64,000 nt of DNA from Desulfofundulus thermobenzoicus (GCF_009428905.1 NZ_WHYR01000009.1:22422-86421), one strand, 5' to 3'; shown: positions 9,500 to 19,052, counted from the stretch's first letter. The notes: generated from the sequence alone by a model not told the origin. A program made the numbers and translations.

Positions 9500-10239
9500 T
9501 ACCAAGAACCTCCTTTATCACCCGGTTTGTCATCGTTGCCGCCGGTATCCGGCACCGGCTTGCGCAGGCCCCGCAGCAATGGTTCCGGCCGTCCTTTCAC
9601 CGCCGGCCCGCCCTGCAGGCGTTCCCGGACTTCGCCCACCACCTCGGACAGCAGCACGGCCAGAATGCCGGCCATAACTATGGCGTCAAAGGCGCCGGCC
9701 CCCCCGATGAGCACCCGGCCGGCGGGAGCGCCCCGGCCTACCAGCCAGAAGTAATAGCCCACATCCATGGCCAGCACCCCCAGGGTGGCCGCGATAAACG
9801 CCCCCCGCCGGGAGCGGCCGGCCAGGTAGCCCACCACGGCCGCCACCAGGGGGTAGACCCACAGGGCGTCCAGGATTTCAAACCGCCCTCCCGGCTCCGG
9901 CAGGCCGCGCATAACCAGGGAACCGACGGCGTAAAGAGCCAGGGCGGTCACGGCCGCTCCCAGGATGGCCCGGGTGCGCTCCCGGGCCGTACCCGCTTTG
10001 GCCAGCAGATAGACGGCCAGGCCCAGGGGAATCAGCCCCCCTCCCAGGTTCAGGGAGACGGGATAACGGCCGCCCGGGATGGGAATATTGATGAAACTGC
10101 CCACGATCATGGCCAGGATGATCACCAGGGCTCCCCGGTCCGACAGACGCATGCGGTCCAGGGCCCGGTGGGCCAGTCCGAAGAAAATAAGCAGGGATAC
10201 AACGATCAGTGCAGTGATACCCAGGGGAAAACCGGTCAT
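9499..10239 (-). CDS. DUF1614 family polytopic membrane protein
   Basis: 246 residues, mostly hydrophobic with about seven membrane segments; motif IPIPGGRYPVSLNLGGGLIP is typical of DUF1614. ATG 10239 has AAAGGAGG 7 nt upstream and is chosen over TTG 10245. The gene heads a leftward operon DUF1614-spoIIP-YIEGIA-small partner. The reaction is unknown; the coupled spoIIP start suggests a sporulation function. Confidence 0.85.
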   Translation of the reverse strand: MTGFPLGITALIVVSLLIFFGLAHRALDRMRLSDRGALVIILAMIVGSFINIPIPGGRYPVSLNLGGGLIPLGLAVYLLAKAGTARERTRAILGAAVTALALYAVGSLVMRGLPEPGGRFEILDALWVYPLVAAVVGYLAGRSRRGAFIAATLGVLAMDVGYYFWLVGRGAPAGRVLIGGAGAFDAIVMAGILAVLLSEVVGEVRERLQGGPAVKGRPEPLLRGLRKPVPDTGGNDDKPGDKGGSW

Positions 10240-10268
10240 GGACAAACCTCCTTTAATAAACCTCCTTC

Positions 10269-10316
10269 GAAAATTCCTTCGTGGTGCCGCTATAGCGGCA
10301 TGAAGGACTCCTTAAA
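10269..10316 (-). promoter_or_regulatory. Leader hairpin with three-codon mini-ORF before DUF1614
   Basis: The 16-nt perfect palindrome TGCCGCTATAGCGGCA (10285-10300) is flanked by TCCTTC/GAAGGA arms. On the minus strand AAGGAG is followed 6 nt later by ATG CCG CTA TAG (10301-10290), a complete start-to-stop mini reading frame whose codons form the hairpin. A translated leader controlling the operon is possible, but chance cannot be excluded. Confidence 0.4.
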
Positions 10317-10814
10317 ATAGTAGTCGGACTTTGGTCATCGGGTTAAGTTGAAATCCGCTAAAGTGAATTCCATTGATTGCGGAGGGTTTGGCTTATCCTA
10401 CGGGGGAACCGGACCATTATCTATCCTTAGACTGCCCCGGCAGAGGATAAATATGCAAAAAAAAAAGCGGCATCCATGCCACTTGGGGTTCCAAGAAACG
10501 CTTTTTACTTTACGCCATAAGACCGGCGGGCCTGTTGACGCACCATTCCTGCCCGTTGCAAGAAACGCTTTTATCCTGCGCCAGCCGGCCACCGGGCCGG
10601 CGGGACCCGGTGACATGCCCTTCCTGCCGGTGGTTTCAAGAGATGCTCTTCATTTCACATCACCGCGGCAAAGAGCATAACCCGTTCGCCGGTGTGCAGC
10701 TGCAAAAGCGCCTTCGGCTTTGCGCCACGGGACACACAGCCACCCTTTGTGATGGCAGGGTGTGCCGGAAAATGTGTGTCCCGCTGCGTTCATTGCCCGG
10801 CTGTCAATAAAAGC
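10317..10814. other. Structured non-coding spacer between ispH/rpsA and DUF1614
   Basis: No supportable gene in about 500 bp. A three-way-junction fold is possible at about 10444-10508: outer stem AAAAAGCG/CGCTTTTT enclosing GGCAT/ATGCC and CTTGG/CCAAG hairpins. The motif CAAGAAACGCTTTT recurs at 10492, 10559 and, degenerate, at 10637 (spacing 67 and 78). A 10-bp stem GGGACACACA/TGTGTGTCCC lies at 10729-10782, probably the end of the ispH/rpsA transcript. It may hold a small RNA or a decayed mobile element. Confidence 0.45.
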
Positions 10815-13061
10815 CTATTTGTCGAAAATATCCCCCACCATTTCGCCGATGGTTACCGTGCCGCCGTTATCGTCGTTGTGCTGGTGCTGGTGCCTTTGCT
10901 CTTTGAACCGCCTGTTTTCTTTTTCCCGGGGAGCCCGGTTTACTTCCCGGATGGACAGGCGGATGCGTTTTTCCTCGGGGGCCACGTTCAGGACCTTGAC
11001 GTCCACTTCGTCCCCCTCCTGCACCACTTCGTCGGGTGTGGCCACATGATGGTCCGCCAGGTGGGAAATATGCACCAGACCTTCCACCCCCGGCTCCAGC
11101 TGGACAAAGGCACCGAATGGAGCCAGCCGCACCACTTTGGCACGTACAACACTGCCCACGGGATACTTTTCTTCCACATTGTCCCAGGGATTGGGCAGCA
11201 CCTGTTTCAAGCCCAGGGAAATCTTTTCGTTCTCCCGGTCCACCTTCAGCACCATCACGTCCAGTTCATCGCCCACGCTGACCACTTCGGAGGGATGGTT
11301 TACCCGGTACCAGGCCATCTCGGAAACGTGCAGCAGGCCGTCCACGCCGCCTACGTCCACAAAGGCGCCGAAGCTGGTCAACCGGCGCACCACACCCCGG
11401 ACCACCTGTCCCTCATGCAGGTTTTCCAGGGTCTCCCGCCGCATGCGGACCGCTTCCTCTTCCAGTACCGCTTTGCGGGAAAGGATCACTTTCTTGCGGT
11501 TGCGGTTCAGCTCAATGACCCTGGCCTGGATGGACTGGCCCACGTACTTGCTCAGGTCTTCCACATAGCCCCTTTCCACCAGGGAGGCCGGCAAAAAAGC
11601 CCGCAGGCCCACATCCACCAGCAGGCCGCCCTTGACCACTTCCCGGACGACGCCTTCCACCGGTTCGCCGCTTTCCATATGCCGGTCCAGCGTCTCCCAG
11701 GCCCTCTCGGCATCGGCCCGTTCCTTGGAAAGGATCAGCCGGCCTTCGTTATCTTCGGATTTGACCACCGCTACTTCTATTTCATCCCCTACCTTGACCA
11801 CGTCTTCGGGGGATTGCACATTGTAGCAGGAAAGCTCCCTTAAGGGAATGACGCCTTCGGATTTGGCCCCCACGTCCACCATTACTTCATCGGGACCTAC
11901 CTGCACCACCACGCCCTTGACAATTTCTCCCGGGCGCAGGGATTTTACCTCCACCGCCTCTTTCATTTCCTCCACCGGCTCGGCGGCGGTTTCCCGGGGC
12001 GTTTCCGGTGCGGCTGTTTTTGCGCGTGTTTCCGGAGAGGCGGCATCTTCCTTTGCCTCTTCTTCCGCTGCCGCTTTTTCCTGTTCTTCCGCGGCGGCGC
12101 CGTTCACCGGCGTTCTGGCCCCTTCTTCCCCGGCCGCTCCGTTTCGCCCGCTGTTTTCACCCTCAGGCACCGTTTCAGCTGCAATTACGTTTTCCTTCAT
12201 GTTGTCCTCTAACTGTGTCATCTCGCCCAACTCCTTCATCCGTCTTTCAACCTCCTCTATAATCCAGTCAGGTGTGGATGCGCCGGCCGTCAGTCCCGCC
12301 ACTTTCACCCCCTTGAACCAGACGGGATCCAGTTCCCGGGCCGTTTCCACCTGGTAGGCGGGTTTGCCGGACTGCCGGCACAGGGCGGCCAGTTTTCTGG
12401 TATTGGCGCTGGCTGCGCCGCCAACCACCACCATTACGTCAACCTCCCGGGCCAGTTCCAGGGCTGCCTGTTGCCTGGCTCCGGTGGCATGACAGATGGT
12501 ATTGTAAACCTGCAACTGCCCCGCCTTTTCCTGCAGGACATCCACCACTGCCTGGAAGTTGGCCAGCGGCTGGGTAGTTTGGGCGAGAACGGCCATTTTC
12601 TCCACCACCGGCAAACGTCGGGCTTCTTCCGGTCCGTCCACCACTACCGCCTGCCCACCGGTCCAGTCCACTATACCCTGAACCTCGGGGTGTCTTTTAT
12701 CACCCACGATTACCACCGGCGTTCCACCGGAGGCCAGCTCGCGGGCCAAACTCTGCGCCCTGCCCACAAAGGGGCAGGTGGCATCCACTACCTTCAAATT
12801 CCTGTCCCTGGCCGTATCCAGAACGCCGGGGCCCACACCGTGGGAGCGGATAATCAGTTTTCCCCCGGGCGCTGCCTTTTCCACCCGGTCGATTTCCTGC
12901 ACACCCTCTGCGGCCAGCTTTTGCATCACCTGCGGGTTGTGTATCAGGGGGCCCAGGCAATACACGGGCCCGTCCCGTTCCCTGACCGTTTCTTCCGCCA
13001 GTTTGATTGCCCTTTTTACCCCAAAGCAGAAACCTGCCCTGGATGCCAGACGTACCTGCAT
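10815..13061 (-). CDS. ispH: HMBPP reductase fused to four S1 RNA-binding domains
   Basis: Bifunctional protein known in Clostridia: an N-terminal 4-hydroxy-3-methylbut-2-enyl diphosphate reductase (last step of the MEP isoprenoid path) and a C-terminal ribosomal protein S1-like region. Fe-S cysteines are in GFCFGVKRA, ATCPFVG and CHATGARQQAA; HSHGVG-type motif SHGVGPG is present. Residues ~293-360 are an Ala/Glu-rich linker. Four S1 repeats follow (about 375-700), ending in a charged tail with HQHQH. ATG 13061. It follows plsC by 8 bp as the last gene of the aroF-tyrA-aroA-cmk-plsC operon. Confidence 0.96.
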   Translation of the reverse strand: MQVRLASRAGFCFGVKRAIKLAEETVRERDGPVYCLGPLIHNPQVMQKLAAEGVQEIDRVEKAAPGGKLIIRSHGVGPGVLDTARDRNLKVVDATCPFVGRAQSLARELASGGTPVVIVGDKRHPEVQGIVDWTGGQAVVVDGPEEARRLPVVEKMAVLAQTTQPLANFQAVVDVLQEKAGQLQVYNTICHATGARQQAALELAREVDVMVVVGGAASANTRKLAALCRQSGKPAYQVETARELDPVWFKGVKVAGLTAGASTPDWIIEEVERRMKELGEMTQLEDNMKENVIAAETVPEGENSGRNGAAGEEGARTPVNGAAAEEQEKAAAEEEAKEDAASPETRAKTAAPETPRETAAEPVEEMKEAVEVKSLRPGEIVKGVVVQVGPDEVMVDVGAKSEGVIPLRELSCYNVQSPEDVVKVGDEIEVAVVKSEDNEGRLILSKERADAERAWETLDRHMESGEPVEGVVREVVKGGLLVDVGLRAFLPASLVERGYVEDLSKYVGQSIQARVIELNRNRKKVILSRKAVLEEEAVRMRRETLENLHEGQVVRGVVRRLTSFGAFVDVGGVDGLLHVSEMAWYRVNHPSEVVSVGDELDVMVLKVDRENEKISLGLKQVLPNPWDNVEEKYPVGSVVRAKVVRLAPFGAFVQLEPGVEGLVHISHLADHHVATPDEVVQEGDEVDVKVLNVAPEEKRIRLSIREVNRAPREKENRRFKEQRHQHQHNDDNGGTVTIGEMVGDIFDK

Positions 13062-13069
13062 TACTTACC

Positions 13070-13651
13070 TCACCAAGCGCTATCCATCAGTTTGGCAATT
13101 TCCCGCATTAATTCCCGGCTGACCGTTTGATAATCCTGCCGGGCGGCCAGGCCCGCACGGGAGAAATACAGCGGTTTGCCAATATGTACCCGCACCCTGC
13201 CGAACACGCCCCGGGTGTTCAGCACCGCCACCGGTAGCACCGGCACCTGCGCCCGCAGGGCCAGCATGGCCGCTCCCAGGTGGGGTTCCATGAGCTCACC
13301 GGTACGGCTTCTGGTGCCTTCGGGAAAAATGCCCACCACCCGGCCCTGTTTCAACAGTTCCAGCGCCCGGCGGATGGCCTGACGGTCGGCGCCGCCCCGG
13401 GCTACGGGAAAGGCGTCCAGCCGGCGGATGACCGGGCCCAGCACCGGGAAGTGGAAGAGTTCCGCCTTGGCCATAAAGTGGACCTGGCGGTCCAGGGCGC
13501 AACCCACCACCACCGGATCCCAGTAGCTGGCGTGATTGCTGACCACCAGCACACCCCCCCGCCGGGGCAGGTTTTCCGCTCCCACCACCACCCAGCGGCG
13601 CAGCAGGAGCAGGATCAGGCGGCATACTGCCCGGGCGAAGCGGTAGAACAT
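13070..13651 (-). CDS. plsC: 1-acyl-sn-glycerol-3-phosphate acyltransferase
   Basis: Membrane-associated enzyme that makes phosphatidate from lysophosphatidate. 193 residues with the HX4D catalytic motif NHASYWD (about 39-45) and the phosphate-binding motif FPEGTRSRTG (about 110-119). An N-terminal hydrophobic helix anchors it. Its ATG overlaps the cmk stop codon (ATGA), so it is translationally coupled, as in many Firmicutes where plsC, cmk and ispH are neighbours. Confidence 0.95.
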   Translation of the reverse strand: MFYRFARAVCRLILLLLRRWVVVGAENLPRRGGVLVVSNHASYWDPVVVGCALDRQVHFMAKAELFHFPVLGPVIRRLDAFPVARGGADRQAIRRALELLKQGRVVGIFPEGTRSRTGELMEPHLGAAMLALRAQVPVLPVAVLNTRGVFGRVRVHIGKPLYFSRAGLAARQDYQTVSRELMREIAKLMDSAW

Positions 13652-14328
13652 CAGGTAACCCTCCCCCTGATCCGGCCGATAATCATCTCCACCACCTGGT
13701 CCGTATTCAGGTGGGAACTATCGATGATCCAGGCATCGGGAGCCGGGACCAGGGGGGCCACCTCCCGGGAGCTGTCCAGGCGGTCCCGTTCCCGGATTTC
13801 CTGGATGAGCTGCTCCAGAGACAGATGGTGTCCTTTGGCCAGCAGATCCCTTTGCCGGCGCCTGGCCCGCTCTTCGGGGGAAGCGGTAAGGAAAATTTTC
13901 ACTTGCGCCCCTGGTAGAACCACCGTGCCCACATCCCGCCCTTCCATGACCACGGCGCTGTTTTCGGCCATTTCCCGCTGGCGCCGGACCATATTTGACC
14001 GTACCCCGGGGACCCGGGCCACCAGTGAGACATTGCGGGAAACCGCCGGCTCCCGGATGGCTTCGGTGACTTCTTCACCATCCAGGAATATCCGGCATCC
14101 GCCGCCGTAACCGGCAGTTAAATCAATCCGGCTTTCCCGGGCCAGGGCTTCCAGCGCCGGCTCATCGGCCGGGTTGATGCCCCGGCGCAGGGCCTTCAGG
14201 GTGAGGGCACGGTACATGGCCCCGGTGTCAATGTAGAGGAAGCCCAGTTGCCGGGCCACCTCCCGGGCTACGGTGCTTTTTCCCGCCCCGGCGGGGCCGT
14301 CGATGGCAATGGCTATCCGGGGACCCAT
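13651..14328 (-). CDS. cmk: Cytidylate kinase
   Basis: Phosphorylates CMP and dCMP in pyrimidine nucleotide supply. P-loop GPAGAGKST at about residues 10-18; CMP-binding motifs DTGAMYRALT and GRDVGTVV are present, and the SPEERARRRQRDL lid. ATG 14328 is preferred over ATG 14334 because AAGGAG lies 6 nt before it and abuts the upstream ATG. 225 residues is the normal size. It sits 106 bp from aroA; a terminator intervenes, so cmk-plsC-ispH may have a promoter in that gap. Confidence 0.96.
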   Translation of the reverse strand: MGPRIAIAIDGPAGAGKSTVAREVARQLGFLYIDTGAMYRALTLKALRRGINPADEPALEALARESRIDLTAGYGGGCRIFLDGEEVTEAIREPAVSRNVSLVARVPGVRSNMVRRQREMAENSAVVMEGRDVGTVVLPGAQVKIFLTASPEERARRRQRDLLAKGHHLSLEQLIQEIRERDRLDSSREVAPLVPAPDAWIIDSSHLNTDQVVEMIIGRIRGRVT

Positions 14329-14389
14329 AGACATCTCCTTTAATTATAATAACACGAATACCCTGGTTATTTCGACACAACTAAGTTTT

Positions 14390-14435
14390 TTCCTTCAAAA
14401 AGAAAAAGATGCCGGGTAAAACTTCATCCCGGCAT
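14390..14435 (-). terminator. Intrinsic terminator after aroA
   Basis: Stem ATGCCGGG (14409-14416)/CCCGGCAT (14428-14435), followed on the minus strand by a T-rich run (CTTTTTCTTTTT). It starts in the aroA stop codon and separates aroA from cmk. Confidence 0.8.
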
Positions 14436-15727
14436 TATTCTACCCGCAGGGAAGCTAAAATACCGTCAAATCCGGGAAAGGAAACATCCACGCATTCCGC
14501 GCCCTGAATTACTGTTTTGCCCCGGGCCGCCATGCCGGCCACCGTCATGGCCATGGCTATGCGGTGATCGCCGTGGCTTGCGCACCGGGCGCCGGTGAGG
14601 GGCCGGCCGCCCCGCACCTGGAGCCCGTCGGGCAGTTCCTGGATGTCCACGCCAAATTTTTTTAACTCTACAGCCACCGTGGCAATGCGGTTGCTTTCTT
14701 TTACTTTTAGTTCCGCCGCGTCCCGCACCACCAGTTCTCCTTCGGCCAGGGCGCCGGCCACGGCCAGAACGGGAATTTCGTCAATCAGGCGGGGAATGAG
14801 GGCACCGGTTACCGTCACGCCCCTGAGCCGGGAGTGGCGCACCCGTATGTCGGCCACCGGCTCGCCGCTCTGCTCGTGGATGTTGAAAATTTCTATATCC
14901 GCACCCATTTCCTTAAGCACCTGGACAATGCCGTCCCGGGTAGGGTTGACCCCTACTTCCCGGATGGTGACGGCGGATCCGGGCACCACCGCCGCCGCCA
15001 CCATGAGAAAGGCGGCGGAAGAGATGTCCCCGGGCACCGTCACCGGCCGGGCCTGCAGGGTCTGGCCGCCGGTGATGCGGGTGGTACATCCCGTCCGGTG
15101 GACGGCGGCTCCGAAATACTGCAGCATGCGCTCGGTGTGATCCCGGGAAAGGGCGGGCTCAGACACACTGGTCCGCCCGGCAGCCAGAAGGCCGGCCAGG
15201 AGAAGGGCCGACTTTACCTGGGCGCTGGCCACCGGGGAGGTATATTCCATGCCCTGCAGTGTTCCCCCCCGTACCGCCAGGGGGGCCAGGTTGCCCTCCT
15301 GCCGCCCCCGGATGTCCGCCCCCATCATGGACAGGGGGCCGGTGACCCTTTTCATGGGCCGGCGGCGTAAGGACGCATCCCCGGTGATGACACTGAAAAA
15401 AGGCAGACCGGCCAGGATGCCCAGGAGCAGGCGCATGGTGGTACCGGAGTTGCCGGCGTCCAGCACATCCTCCGGCTCCCGCAGGGCGCCGGCGCCCCGG
15501 CCGTGGACGGTGAGGCGCCCCTGATCATCGGGGCCGGTAAAGGACGCCCCCAGGGCGGACAGACAGCGCACCGTGGCCAGGCAATCGGCACCCATGAGGA
15601 AGTTTTCTATGCATGTGTCTCCTTCGGCCAGGGCGCCCAGCATCACCGCCCGGTGAGAGATGGATTTGTCTCCGGGCACCCGCACTTCCCCTTTTAAGGC
15701 CCGGGGCGGAGTAATTTCCAGATCCAC
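14435..15727 (-). CDS. aroA: 3-phosphoshikimate 1-carboxyvinyltransferase (EPSP synthase)
   Basis: Sixth step of the shikimate pathway, joining phosphoenolpyruvate to shikimate 3-phosphate. GTG start at 15727 with GGAG 7 nt upstream. PEP/S3P-binding motifs GDKSISHRAVMLGALA (about 19-34), GNSGTTMRLL (about 93-102), and the C-terminal KVKESNRI and GDHRIAMAM are intact. 430 residues, normal. It follows tyrA by 78 bp in the aroF-tyrA-aroA operon. Confidence 0.97.
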   Translation of the reverse strand: MDLEITPPRALKGEVRVPGDKSISHRAVMLGALAEGDTCIENFLMGADCLATVRCLSALGASFTGPDDQGRLTVHGRGAGALREPEDVLDAGNSGTTMRLLLGILAGLPFFSVITGDASLRRRPMKRVTGPLSMMGADIRGRQEGNLAPLAVRGGTLQGMEYTSPVASAQVKSALLLAGLLAAGRTSVSEPALSRDHTERMLQYFGAAVHRTGCTTRITGGQTLQARPVTVPGDISSAAFLMVAAAVVPGSAVTIREVGVNPTRDGIVQVLKEMGADIEIFNIHEQSGEPVADIRVRHSRLRGVTVTGALIPRLIDEIPVLAVAGALAEGELVVRDAAELKVKESNRIATVAVELKKFGVDIQELPDGLQVRGGRPLTGARCASHGDHRIAMAMTVAGMAARGKTVIQGAECVDVSFPGFDGILASLRVE

Positions 15728-15805
15728 TGAGATACTCCTTTCGCTTCCACCGGGGCAGGGCGTTGTTCCTGCCTGCTCCGGGGTTTAGCGTCGTTAGCAC
15801 CATAG

Positions 15806-16903
15806 CTACCTTTTTACCACCTGATACCCGGCTTGCCGCAGGATAACGGCAGCCTGTTCCTGTTCCTTTTCGGTGGCGAAGGCCAGGCGGATGGACCCCC
15901 CTTCGCCCTCGCGCACCCTTAAGATTTCTATGTCACATATATTAATGCCCTGGTCGCCCAGGCTCTTGGCCAGGCCGGCAATCATGCCCGGGCGGTCGGG
16001 GACGGCAGCCACTATTTCATGCATCACCGGCAGGTAGCCCCGGGTACCATCACGCATGGCCCGGCGAAAGGCCCGGGCGTCTTCCAGAAGCGCCCGGATG
16101 CCTTCGCCGTTACCGGCGGCGATCATGCCTTCCAGGCGGTTCAGCTGTTCCCGGAAAACCTTTATTGACTCCAGAACCGCACCCTGGTTGGAAAGGAAAA
16201 TATCCCGCCACATCAGGGGGTTGCCGGCGGCTATGCGGGTGGTGTCCCGGAAGCCGCCGGCGGCCAGGGGAACAAAGGATTCTCCCTCCGGCAGGTTCAT
16301 CAAAGTATTTACCAGGGCGGCGGCCACCAGGTGGGGCAGGTGGCTGACGGCAGCCACCGCCCGGTCGTGTTCCTCCGGGGTCATTTTAACCGCCCGGGCG
16401 CCCAGGCCGGTGACCAGCCCTTCCACCCGTCCCACAACTTCTCCGGGGGTGTCCACCCGGGGGGTTAGAATGTAAAAAGCATTTTCGAACAGATAGGGGT
16501 CGGCTCCGGCCATGCCCGAGCATTCCGACCCGGCCATGGGGTGCCCCCCCACAAACCAGGTTCCCGGGGGCATGATTGACACCGCCAGAGCACAGACACG
16601 GGCTTTGGTACTGCCCACGTCGGTGACCACCGTACCCGGGGAAAGATGGGGGCGCATTTCCTCCAGCACCGCCGGGGTCTGCCCCACCGGGGTGGCCACC
16701 ACCACCAGTTCCGCCCCGTCCAGTACGGTTCGGTCCACCCGGGAGGCCGCCCGGTGCACGGCCCCGGCCTCCAGGGCCAGCCGTCGATTTTCCGGCTCCG
16801 GGTCCACCCCCACCACCCGGCGGGCCAGGCCGCGCCGGGTGGCGGCCAGGCCCAGGGAGCCGCCCATGAGTCCCACGCCGATGATGGTTATCTGTTCAAG
16901 CAC
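15806..16903 (-). CDS. tyrA: Prephenate dehydrogenase with C-terminal ACT domain
   Basis: NAD-dependent conversion of prephenate to 4-hydroxyphenylpyruvate for tyrosine. Rossmann motif [12 protein letters not shown] at 9-20; conserved HPMAGSE (about 120) and the SHLPHL motif with catalytic His (about 192). Residues ~290-365 ([18 protein letters not shown]...) form an ACT domain, the usual site of tyrosine feedback. Start GTG 16903 overlaps the last 8 bases of aroF (GTGCTTGA), so translation is coupled. Confidence 0.95.
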   Translation of the reverse strand: MLEQITIIGVGLMGGSLGLAATRRGLARRVVGVDPEPENRRLALEAGAVHRAASRVDRTVLDGAELVVVATPVGQTPAVLEEMRPHLSPGTVVTDVGSTKARVCALAVSIMPPGTWFVGGHPMAGSECSGMAGADPYLFENAFYILTPRVDTPGEVVGRVEGLVTGLGARAVKMTPEEHDRAVAAVSHLPHLVAAALVNTLMNLPEGESFVPLAAGGFRDTTRIAAGNPLMWRDIFLSNQGAVLESIKVFREQLNRLEGMIAAGNGEGIRALLEDARAFRRAMRDGTRGYLPVMHEIVAAVPDRPGMIAGLAKSLGDQGINICDIEILRVREGEGGSIRLAFATEKEQEQAAVILRQAGYQVVKR

Positions 16904-17930
16904 CGGCCGCTACCCCCGCCAGCCGGCGACCCACCACCGGGGCCGTTTGGCGCAAATCGGCCATCATGGCCGCAAAGTTTTCCGGCGTCAGGGATTGGGG
17001 ACCGTCACAGAGGGCTTCGGCAGGGTTCGGGTGCACCTCCACCAGCAGGCCGTCGGCTCCGGCCGCCACGGCCGCCCGGGCCATGGCCGGCACAAAACGC
17101 CACTTGCCTATGGCGTGACTGGGGTCCACAATAACCGGCAGGTGACTGAAATATTTTACCACCGGAACGGCTGCCAGGTCCAGGGTGTTGCGGGTATAGG
17201 TTTCAAAGGTGCGGATCCCCCGCTCGCACAGGATCACCCGCTGATTGCCCCCGGACATGATGTACTCCGCCGCCATCAGCCACTCTTCAATGGTGGCCGA
17301 AAGGCCCCGTTTTAAAAGCACGGGTTTGTCCACCCGGGCCACTTCCCGCAGAAGAAAGAAGTTCTGCATGTTCCGGGCGCCAATCTGCAGTATGTCGGCG
17401 TATTCCGCCACCAGGGGCAGGGTGCGCACATCCATTACTTCCGTCACTATTTTCAGCCCGGTTTCTTCCCGGGCTTCAGCCAGGAGCTTCAGGCCCTCTT
17501 CCTCCAGTCCCTGGAAGGAATAGGGGGAAGTGCGGGGTTTAAAGGCCCCTCCCCTTAAAATGGTGGCCCCGGCTCCCTTCACCAGCCGGGCCGTTTCCAG
17601 CAGCTGTTCCCGGCTTTCCACGGCACAGGGGCCGGCCAGGATATGAATTTCTTCCCCGCCGATGGCCAGGTCCCCCACCATGACCACACTGTCCTCCGGG
17701 TGAAAGGCCCGGCTGGCCAGTTTGTACGGCTGGAGGACGGGCATGACCTTTTCCACGCCGGCCATGGCCTCCAGGAATTCGTCCTGTAAACGGGTGCGGT
17801 CGCCAATGGCACCGATGATGGTCCGTTCCACCCCCCGGGAGAGGTGCACCTGAAAACCATTCTTGTCCAGACGGGCCACCACCGCATTTATCTGTTCTTC
17901 CGTAGCGTCCTGCTGCATGACCACAATCAT
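16896..17930 (-). CDS. aroF: DAHP synthase with N-terminal regulatory domain (type I-beta)
   Basis: First step of the shikimate pathway (phosphoenolpyruvate plus erythrose 4-phosphate). ATG 17930 has GGGAGG 7 nt upstream, better than ATG 17945. Residues 1-70 form the ferredoxin-like regulatory domain seen in Thermotoga-type enzymes ([13 protein letters not shown]...). The catalytic barrel has [33 protein letters not shown] and [10 protein letters not shown] second, shorter paralogue ends the trp operon at 19123-19998 and lacks this domain, so the two copies are probably regulated differently. Confidence 0.96.
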   Translation of the reverse strand: MIVVMQQDATEEQINAVVARLDKNGFQVHLSRGVERTIIGAIGDRTRLQDEFLEAMAGVEKVMPVLQPYKLASRAFHPEDSVVMVGDLAIGGEEIHILAGPCAVESREQLLETARLVKGAGATILRGGAFKPRTSPYSFQGLEEEGLKLLAEAREETGLKIVTEVMDVRTLPLVAEYADILQIGARNMQNFFLLREVARVDKPVLLKRGLSATIEEWLMAAEYIMSGGNQRVILCERGIRTFETYTRNTLDLAAVPVVKYFSHLPVIVDPSHAIGKWRFVPAMARAAVAAGADGLLVEVHPNPAEALCDGPQSLTPENFAAMMADLRQTAPVVGRRLAGVAAGA

Positions 17931-17972
17931 TATTTTACCTCCCATCCTGCCGTGCTGCTATTATTTTACCCG

Positions 17973-18010
17973 CAAAACCAAACAGGGCACCTGTTTTGCC
18001 GGAGGTGCCC
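17973..18010 (-). promoter_or_regulatory. Attenuator-like terminator/antiterminator in aro leader
   Basis: On the minus strand GGGCACCT (from 18010) pairs with AGGTGCCC (to 17985) and is followed by TGTTTGGTTTT, an intrinsic terminator about 45 nt before the aroF start. An alternative stem, GCAAAAC (17999-17993) with GTTTTGC (17978-17972), uses the same bases and would break the terminator. A third pairing, GCAGGG/CCCTGC, lies just upstream. No T-box element (GGGTGGNACCGCG) or aromatic-rich leader peptide is evident, so the sensor is unknown. Confidence 0.55.
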
Positions 18011-18080
18011 GCAGGGTCAATAAAACAAGACCTATCCCTCCCCCCTGCCGTACTACCATTCTGCATCATACTACATTTCT

Positions 18081-18109
18081 ATCTTAACACATGCCCGGTA
18101 CGGGGGCAA
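18081..18109 (-). promoter_or_regulatory. Sigma-A promoter of the aro operon
   Basis: Minus strand TTGCCC, 17 nt, TAAGAT. Transcription should start near 18074, giving a leader of about 145 nt containing the attenuator-like stems. Confidence 0.6.
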
Positions 18110-18277
18110 CCCGTTTTTTCCCGACTGAAAAGCAGGTAAATGTTTGGTAAAATGTTTACCATAAAATTAAGCACCCCTTTAGCGGGGTATCTTTGATGAA
18201 AAAGCTTGGTCCCAATGTAAGTTGGGTGCCACCGGTTACTCAAAAAGTCCTCAACCAGTGTCATTTATGTCTACCGG
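18110..18277. other. Inverted repeats between metal hydrolase and aro promoter
   Basis: No gene supported. TGGTAAA-ATG-TTTACCA (18145-18161) and ACCCC/GGGGT (18173-18188) are inverted repeats; ACCGGTTA occurs twice (18231, 18272). They may end the metal hydrolase transcript or bind a regulator upstream of the aro promoter. Confidence 0.4.
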
Positions 18278-18916
18278 TTATTTTTTAAACAGGGTGAGCC
18301 TGACCACCCGCATTTGCACAGGGAGATTACCTGCCTCCACGATCAGCACTTCCCGTTCTTCGTGCTCCGGAAAGTACCGCAGGAAATGATCCACTGGAGC
18401 TATGGGCAGGTCCAGACTGGCTGTTTTATAATGCATGGGCAGCACATACGCCGGCGCCAGCTGTTCGACCACTGCCGCGGCTTCGGCGGCGTCAATGGTG
18501 TAATAGCCGCCCACCGGGATCATCAGGATATCAATTTCCCCCAGGGCTTTCACCCGGTCATCTTCCAGCCGGTGGCCCAGGTCGCCCACGTGGCACAACC
18601 GCAGGCCTTCCGTTTCGATGACGAATATGATATTCTCGCCCCGCTGGCTGCCCCGGCTCTGATCGTGATAGGAAGGGTGTCCGGTGATTTTGATGTCGCC
18701 AAATACATGCTCTCCCGTCTCCTGCACCACCGCCGGACTGCCGGGCACCACCTGCACCGCATTATGGTCGAAATGCTGGTGGCTGACTGTGACTATGTCC
18801 GCCGGTACTGCCGGCGGCGGGTAGCCCACCCGCTGGTCAAAGGGGTCCGTGATGATCCTTTTCCCGCTGCCGGTGGTCACCAGGAAACAGGCATGTCCCA
18901 ACCAGTGGATTTGCAT
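18278..18916 (-). CDS. Metallo-beta-lactamase-fold metal-dependent hydrolase (UPF0173/UlaG-like)
   Basis: Cytosolic hydrolase of unknown substrate. The metal motif is SHQHFDHN (about residues 46-53), with further ligands in GHPSYHD, CHVGDLGH and LPMHYKTAS, all expected for the family; 212 residues is normal. ATG 18916. Upstream sequence has AAGGGGG but 15 nt away, so translation start is less certain. It stands alone between the trp operon tail and the aro operon. Confidence 0.9.
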   Translation of the reverse strand: MQIHWLGHACFLVTTGSGKRIITDPFDQRVGYPPPAVPADIVTVSHQHFDHNAVQVVPGSPAVVQETGEHVFGDIKITGHPSYHDQSRGSQRGENIIFVIETEGLRLCHVGDLGHRLEDDRVKALGEIDILMIPVGGYYTIDAAEAAAVVEQLAPAYVLPMHYKTASLDLPIAPVDHFLRYFPEHEEREVLIVEAGNLPVQMRVVRLTLFKK

Positions 18917-19052
18917 GCTAAATTAAAAACCCCCTTTAAAATAGTCGCTGGCGTAAATGTTCAGTGAACCTGCCCGGGTGCCGCATTGTCCACGCTCACT
19001 CCAGTGCTTCGCGCTGACAAAAGATTCTAACGCCAAAGCTAATAATTCCCGC

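Noticed and set aside
17930..18075. T-box or leader-peptide attenuator for aroF
   Set aside because: No T-box core sequence; the only leader frame (from about 18065) lacks a ribosome site and has no run of aromatic codons.
18079..18264. 61-codon minus frame in the aro upstream region
   Set aside because: No ribosome site, no family, and it covers inverted repeats and the promoter.
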